Both the position numbers and the translations under genes were made by a program. A stretch of DNA of 64,000 bases from Megachile rotundata (taxonomy: Eukaryota; Arthropoda; Insecta; Hymenoptera; Megachilidae), in contig NW_027473318.1 in assembly GCF_050947335.1 (NCBI RefSeq), positions 3,038,001 through 3,102,000 of the forward strand, in the 5' to 3' direction. Positions within the stretch are counted from its first letter, which is position 1; each line of letters opens with the position of its first letter. Shown here piece after piece: positions 57,101 through 64,000 of the stretch. Under the pieces are notes generated by a model that did no database searches, was not told where the DNA came from, and saw only the letters and a list, made by a program, of their open reading frames with translations.

Positions 57101-58639
57101 TGTTTATGATTGTATTTTTGTGATTTTATGATTGTGATTGTATGATTGTGATTGTATGATTGTGATTGTATGATTGTGATTGTATGATTGCGATTGTATG
57201 AATGCGATTGTATGATTGTGATTGCATAATTGTGATTGTATGATTGTGATTGTATGATTGTGATTGTATGATTGTGATTGTATGATTGTGGTTGTATGAT
57301 TGTGATTGTATGATTGTGATTGTATGATTGTGATTGTATGATTGTGATTGTATGATTGTGATAGTATGATTGTGATTGTATGATTGTGACTGTATGATTG
57401 TGATTGTATGATTGTATTTGGGAGATTGTATTTGGGAGATTGTATTTGGCAGATTGTAACTGTATGATTGCGATTGTATGATTGTGATTGTATGATTGCG
57501 ATTGTATGATTGCGGTTGTATGATTGTGATGTATGATTGTAATTGTATGATTATGATTGTATGATTGTGATTGTATGATTGTGATTGTATGATTGTATTT
57601 GGGAGATTGTATTTGGGAGATTGTATTTGGGAGATTGTAATTGTATGATTGCGATTGTACGATTGTGATTGTATGATTGCGATTGTATGATTGTGATTGT
57701 ATGATTGTGATGTATGGTTGTAATTGTATGATTATGATTGTATGATTGTGATTGTATGATTGTGATGGTATGATTGTGATGGTATGATTGTGATTGTATG
57801 ATTGCGATCGTATGATTGTGATTGTATGATTATGATTGTATGATTGTGATTGTATGATTGCGATTGTATGATTGTCATTGTATGATTATGATTGTATTTT
57901 TGTGATTTTATGATTGTGATTGTATGATTGTGATTGTATGATTGTGATTGTATGATTGTGATTGTATGATTGCGATTGTATGAATGCGATTGTATGAATG
58001 TTATTGCATAATTGTGATTGTATGATTGTGATTGTATGATTGTGATTGTATGATTGTGATTGTATGATTGTAATTGTATGATTATGATTGTATGATTGTG
58101 ATTGTATGATTGAGATTCTATGATTGTGATTGTATGATTGCGATTGTATGATTGTCATTGTATGATTGTGATTGTATGATTGTGATTGTATGATTGTGAT
58201 TGTATGATTGTGATTGTATGATTGTGATTGTATGATTGTGATTGTATGATTGTGATTGTATGATTGTGAAAGTATGATTGTGATTGTATGATTGTGTTTG
58301 TATGATTGTGATTGTATGATTGTGATTGTATGAGTGTGATTGACTGATTGTGGTTGTGCGATTGTGATTGTACGATTGTGATTGTACGATTGTGATTGTA
58401 TGATTGTGATTGTATGATTGTGATAGTATGATTGTGATTGTATGACTGTGATTGTATGACTGTGATTGTATGATTGTGATTGTATGATTGTGATTGTATG
58501 ATTGTGATTGTATGATTGTGATTGTATGATTGTGATTGTATGATTGTGATTGTATGATTGTGATTATATGATTGTGACAGTATGATTGTGATTGTATGAT
58601 TGTGATTGTATGATTGTGATTGTATGATTGTGATTGTAT

Positions 58640-58709
58640 GATTGTATTTGGGAGATTGTATTTGGGAGATTGTATTTGGGAGATTGTATTTGGGAGATTG
58701 TATTTGGGA
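58640..58709. repeat. Five-unit GGG cluster
   Basis: Five perfect gattgtatttggga units, copy 2 equivalent of 48843. Confidence 0.92.
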
Positions 58710-61700
58710 GATTGTAATTGTATGATTGCGATTGTATGATTGTGATTGTATGATTGCGATTGTATGATTGTGATTGTATGATTGTGATGTATGATTGTAA
58801 TTGTATGATTATGATTGTATGATTGTGATTGTATGATTGTGATTGTATGATTGTGATTGTATGATTGTATTTGGGAGATTGTATTTGGGAGATTGTAATT
58901 GTATGATTGCGATTGTATGATTGTGATTGTATGATTGCGATTGTATGAATGCGATTGTATGATTGTGATTGCATAATTGTGATTGTATGATTGTGATTGT
59001 ATGATTGTGATTGTATGATTGTGATTGTATGATTGTGATTGTATGATTGTGATTGTATGAATGCGATTGTATGATTGTGATTGCATAATTGTGATTGTAT
59101 GATTGTGATTGTATGATTGCGATTGTATGATTGTGATTGTATGATTGTGATGTATGATTGTAATTGTATGATTATGATTGTATGATTGTGATTGTATGAT
59201 TGTCATGGTATGATTGTGATGGTATGATTGTGATTGTATGATTGCGATCGTATGATTCTAATTGTATGATTATGGTTGTATGATTGTGATTGTATGATTG
59301 CGATTGTATGATTGTGATTGTATGTTTATGATTGTATTTTTGTGATTTTATGATTGTGATTGTATGATTGTGATTGTATGATTGTGATTGTATGATTGCG
59401 ATTGTATGAATGCGATTGTATGATTGTGATTGCATAATTGTGATTGTATGATTGTGATTGTATGATTGTGATTGTATGATTGTGATTGTATGATTGTGGT
59501 TGTATGATTGTGATTGTATGAATGCGATTGTATGATTGTGATTGCATAATTGTGATTGTATGATTGTGATTGTATGATTGTGATTGTATGTTTGCGATAG
59601 TATGATTGTGATGTTATGATTGTGATGTTATGATTGTGATTGTATGATTGTGATTGTATGAGTGTGATTGTCTGATTGCGGTTGTGCGTTTGTGATTGTA
59701 CGATTGTGAATGTACGATTGTGATTGTATGGTTGTGGTTGTATGAATATGATTGTATGATTGTGATTGCATGATTGTGATTGTATGATTGTGATTGTATG
59801 ATTGTGATTGTATGATTGTGATTGTATGATTGTGATTGTGTGATTGTGATTGTCTGATTGTGGTTGTGCGATTGTGATTGTATGATTGTGATTCTGTGAT
59901 TGTGATTGTATGATTGTGATTGTATGATTGTGATTGTATGATTGTGACTGTATGTTTGTGATTGTATGATTGTGATTGTACGATTGTGATTGTATGATTG
60001 TGATTGTATGATTGTGATAGTATGATTGTGATTGTATGACTGTGATTGTATGACTGTGATTGTATGATTGTGATTGTATGATTGTGATTGTATGATTGTG
60101 AAAGTATGATTGTGATTCTATGATTGTGATTGTATGATTGTGATTGTATGATTGTGATTGTATGATTGTGATTGTCTGATTGTGGTAGTGCGATTGTGAT
60201 TGTACGATTGTGATTGTACGATTGTGATTGTATGATTGTGATTGTATGATTATGATTGTATGATTGTGATTGCATGATTGTGACTGTATGATTGTATTTG
60301 GGAGATTGTATTTGGGAGATTGTATTTGAGAGATTGTAATTGTATGATTGCTATTGTATGATTGTGATTGTATGATTGTGATTGCATGATTGTGACTGTA
60401 TGATTGTGATTGTATGATTGTGATTGTATGATTGAGATTGTATGATTGTGATTGTATGAGTGCGATTGTATGATTGTGATTGTATGATTGCGATTGTATG
60501 ATTGTGATTGTATGATTGTGATGTATGTTTGTAATTGTATGATTATGATTGTATGATTGTGATTGTATGATTGAGATTGTGTGAGTGTGATTGTATGATT
60601 GTGATTGCATGATTGTGACTGTATGATTGTGATTGTATGATTGTGATTGTATGATTGAGATTGTATGATTGTGATTGTATGATTGCGATTGTATGATTGT
60701 GATTGTATGATTGCGATTGTATGATTGTGATTGTATGATTGTGATTGTATGATTGTGATTCTGTGATTGTGATTGTATGATTGTGATTGTATGATTGTGA
60801 TTGTATGATTGTGACTGTATGTTTGTGATTGTACGATTGTGATTGTACCATTGTGATTGTACGATTGTGATTGTATGATTGTGATTGTATGATTGTGATA
60901 GTATGATTGTGATTGTATGACTGTGATTGTATGACTGTGATTGTATGATTGTGATTGTATGATTGTGATTGTATGATTGTGAAAGTATGATTGTGATTCT
61001 ATGATTGTGATTGTATGATTGTGATTGTCTGATTGTGGTTGTGCGATTGTGATTGTACGATTGTGATTGTACGATTGTGATTGTATGATTGCGATTGTAT
61101 GATTGTGATTGTATGATTGTGATTGTATGATTGTGATTCTGTGATTGTGATTGTATGATTGTGATTGTATGATTGTGATTGCATGATTGTGACTGTATGA
61201 TTGTGATTGTATGATTGTGATTGTATGATTGAGATTGTATGATTGTGATTGTATGATTGCGATTGTATGATTGTGATTGTATGATTGCGATTGTATGATT
61301 GTGATTGTATGATTGTGATGTATGTTTGTAATTGTATGATTATGATTGTATGATTGTGATTGTATGATTGAGATTGTATGATTGTGATTGTATGATTGTG
61401 ATTGCATGATTGTGACTGTATGATTGTGATTGTATGATTGTGATTGTATGATTGAGATTGTATGATTGTGATTGTATGATTGCGATTGTATGATTGTGAT
61501 TGTATGATTGCGATTGTATGATTGTGATTGTATGATTGTGATTGTATGATTGTGATTGTATGATTGTGATTGTATGATTGTGATTGTATGATTGTGATTG
61601 TATGATTGTGATTGTATGATTGTGATTGTATGATTGTGATTGTATGATTGTGATTGTATGATTGTGACTGTATGATTGTGATTGTATGATTGTGATTGTA

Positions 61701-63866
61701 TGATTGTGATTGTATGATTGTATTTGGGAGATTGTATTTGGGAGATTGTAATTGTATGATTGCGATTGTATGATTGTGATTGTATGATTGCGATTGTATG
61801 ATTGTGATTGTATGATTGTGATGTATGATTGTAATTGTATGATTATGATTGTATGATTGTGATTGTATGATTGAGATTGTATGATTGTGATTGTATGATT
61901 GCGATTGTATAATTGTGATTGTATGATTGTGATTGTATGATTGTGATTGTATGATTGTGATTGTATGATTGTGATTGTATGATTGTGATTGTATGATTGT
62001 GATTGTATGATTGTGATTGTATGATTGTGATTGTATGATTGTGACTGTATGATTGTGATTGTATGATTGTGATTGTATGATTGTGATTGTATGATTTTAT
62101 TTGGGAGATTGTATTTGGGAGATTGTAATTGTATGATTGCGATTGTATGATTGTGATTGTATGATTGCGATTGTATGATTGTGATTGTATGATTGTGATG
62201 TATGATTGTAATTGTATGATTATGATTGTATGATTGTGATTGTATGATTGCGATTGTATGATTGTGATTGTATGATTGTGATTGTATGATTGTGATTGTA
62301 TGATTGTGATTGTATGATGGTGATGGTATGATTTCGATTGTATGATTGTGATTGTCTGATTGTGATTGTATGATTGTGAATGTATGATTGTGATTGTATG
62401 ATTGTGATTGTATGATTGTGATAGTATGATTGTGATTGTATGATTGTGGTTGTATGATTGTGATTGTATGAATGCGATTGTATGATTGTGATTGCATAAT
62501 TGTGATTGTATGATTGTGATTGTATGATTGCGATTGTATGATTGTGATTGTATGATTGTGATGTATGATTGTAATTGTATGATTATGATTGTATGATTGT
62601 GATTGTATGATTGTCATGGTATGATTGTGATGGTATGATTGTGATTGTATGATTGCGATCGTATGATTCTGATTGTATGATTATGGTTGTATGATTGTGA
62701 TTGTATGATTGCGATTGTATGATTGTGATTGTATGTTTATGATTGTATTTTTGTGATTTTATGATTGTGATTGTATGATTGTGATTGTATGATTGTGATT
62801 GTATGATTGTGATTGTATGATTGCGATTGTATGAATGCGATTGTATGATTGTGATTGCATAATTGTGATTGTATGATTGTGATTGTATGATTGTGATTGT
62901 ATGATTGTGATTGTATGATTGTGGTTGTATGATTGTGATTGTATGATTGTGATTGTATGATTGTGATTGTATGATTGTGATTGTATGATTGTGATAGTAT
63001 GATTGTGATTGTATGATTGTGACTGTATGATTGTGATTGTATGATTGTATTTGGGAGATTGTATTTGGGAGATTGTATTTGGCAGATTGTAACTGTATGA
63101 TTGCGATTGTATGATTGTGATTGTATGATTGCGATTGTATGATTGCGGTTGTATGATTGTGATGTATGATTGTAATTGTATGATTATGATTGTATGATTG
63201 TGATTGTATGATTGTGATTGTATGATTGTATTTGGGAGATTGTATTTGGGAGATTGTATTTGGGAGATTGTAATTGTATGATTGCGATTGTACGATTGTG
63301 ATTGTATGATTGCGATTGTATGATTGTGATTGTATGATTGTGATGTATGGTTGTAATTGTATGATTATGATTGTATGATTGCGATTGTATGATTGTCATT
63401 GTATGATTGTGATTGTATGATTGTGATTGTATGATTGTGATTGTATGATTGTGATTGTATGATTGTGATTGTATGATTGTGATTGTATGATTGTGATTGT
63501 ATGATTGTGAAAGTATGATTGTGATTGTATGATTGTGTTTGTATGATTGTGATTGTATGATTGTGATTGTATGAGTGTGATTGACTGATTGTGGTTGTGC
63601 GATTGTGATTGTACGATTGTGATTGTACGATTGTGATTGTATGATTGTGATTGTATGATTGTGATAGTATGATTGTGATTGTATGACTGTGATTGTATGA
63701 CTGTGATTGTATGATTGTGATTGTATGATTGTGATTGTATGATTGTGATTGTATGATTGTGATTGTATGATTGTGATTGTATGATTGTGATTGTATGATT
63801 GTGATTATATGATTGTGACAGTATGATTGTGATTGTATGATTGTGATTGTATGATTGTGATTGTAT

Positions 63867-63936
63867 GATTGTATTTGGGAGATTGTATTTGGGAGATTGT
63901 ATTTGGGAGATTGTATTTGGGAGATTGTATTTGGGA
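63867..63936. repeat. Five-unit GGG cluster near the window end
   Basis: Five perfect gattgtatttggga units, copy 2 equivalent of 54070. The array continues past the window edge 64 bp later. Confidence 0.92.
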
Positions 63937-64000
63937 GATTGTAATTGTATGATTGCGATTGTATGATTGTGATTGTATGATTGCGATTGTATGATTGTGA

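Larger units (their letters stand above)
1785..62762. repeat. T-rich 28-bp double unit, 44 dispersed copies
   Basis: Two adjacent aberrant monomers, gtttatgattgtat (or gattatgattgtat) then ttttgtgattttat, form the most divergent recurrent element after the GGG units. Starts: 1785, 2246, 3252, 4622, 5181, 6563, 7821, 8394, 9177, 10267, 11662, 12109, 14973, 16341, 16788, 18019, 18802, 19920, 21315, 23467, 24835, 25282, 26960, 28233, 28512, 30146, 30664, 31850, 34815, 36168, 39214, 39424, 41853, 42931, 43420, 44901, 47305, 48087, 49527, 52938, 57102, 57884, 59324, 62735. The gattatg subtype is at 3252, 6563, 10267, 19920, 34815, 39424, 41853, 48087 and 57884; ttttccg at 4622 and 7821. Usually followed by canonical units, gattgcg, gaatgcg, gattgtgattgcat and aattgtg. 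Confidence 0.9.
1..64000. repeat. 14-bp satellite array filling the whole window
   Basis: The monomer gattgtgattgtat is repeated head to tail from the first base to the last. It contains 7 T, 4 G, 3 A and no C on the + strand, so the array is AT-rich with strong strand asymmetry (GT-rich + strand, AC-rich - strand). C appears only in variant units. Variants nearly always keep the 14-bp length, e.g. gattgcgattgtat, gattatgattgtat, gaatgcgattgtat, gattgtgattgcat, gattgtatttggga. The main length exception is the 13-bp gattgtgatgtat. No unique sequence, gene, RNA gene or transposon was seen between repeats. Both edges lie inside the array, so it continues outside. Scale and layering fit a eukaryotic satellite; the species cannot be named from the sequence. 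Confidence 0.98.
54773..64000. repeat. 9,797-bp higher-order repeat, copy 2, cut by the window end
   Basis: Second copy, 9,228 bp visible, with no length change relative to copy 1 in any landmark pair compared; the last 40 bases match 54164-54203. Just left of it (about 53.59-54.73 kb) the sequence is instead a duplicate of 48.36-49.5 kb. The copy begins next to a 168-bp loss that removes the T-rich double unit expected from both flanking patterns. Confidence 0.88.

Noticed and set aside
1..64000. CRISPR array
   Set aside because: Direct repeats are contiguous 14-mers with no unique spacers of 25-40 bp.
1..64000. Telomeric repeat
   Set aside because: The GT-rich strand suggests telomere-like composition, but the unit is not TTAGGG, TTTAGGG, TTAGG or a recognised yeast type, and the HOR structure is unlike telomeres.
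1..64000. Pumilio-type UGUANAUA sites in + strand transcripts
   Set aside because: The canonical unit gives TGTATGAT, which does not match at the sixth position onward; the rare tgtataat variant also fails.

Overview
The whole 64 kb window is one tandem-repeat (satellite) array. The monomer is 14 bp, gattgtgattgtat on the + strand, about 4,570 copies end to end. Every stretch I read is this monomer or a near relative. I found no protein-coding gene, RNA gene, transposon, CRISPR array, promoter or single-copy sequence. The array runs into both window edges, so its real length is greater than 64 kb. An array this long and layered points to a eukaryotic genome, probably an animal or another large-genome eukaryote. 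The sequence holds no gene or conserved element that would name the organism.

The array is not uniform. Recurrent variant monomers, nearly all exactly 14 bp, occur in fixed orders that act like barcodes. Four cassettes recur. The first is a T-rich 28-bp double unit (44 copies listed). The second is runs of 2 to 5 gattgtatttggga units, followed by a unit shortened to 13 bp. The third is a CpG-containing series built on units ending gtac and gtgc. The fourth is a triplet with gtcatgg, gtgatgg and gcgatcg. These barcodes show higher-order repeats (HORs) at many scales.

Layout: 0-3.2 kb holds 588-602 bp and 461 bp local duplications. From 3.25 to 10.27 kb there is a 3.3-kb HOR in two copies. From 8.13 to 27.4 kb there is a 9.6/8.9-kb HOR in two full copies and a partial third, with internal 447, 783 and 879 bp duplications. 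From 27.4 to 44.9 kb is a mosaic of duplications with offsets of 1,718, about 7,600, 867, 4,441-4,609 and 769 bp. From 44.98 kb to the end is a 9,797-bp HOR in two apparently identical copies, itself a dimer with alternating 5,633 and 4,164 bp spacing.

The - strand of the monomer has no stop codon in any frame, so it yields many long, overlapping, low-complexity reading frames (up to 691 codons). These are a by-product of the repeat, not genes. The noteworthy content is the satellite's evolution: a 6+8 bp internal structure, CpG-to-TpG/CpA-like variation, in-register unequal exchange, datable duplication junctions, and very recent (or assembly-generated) duplication at the right-hand end.
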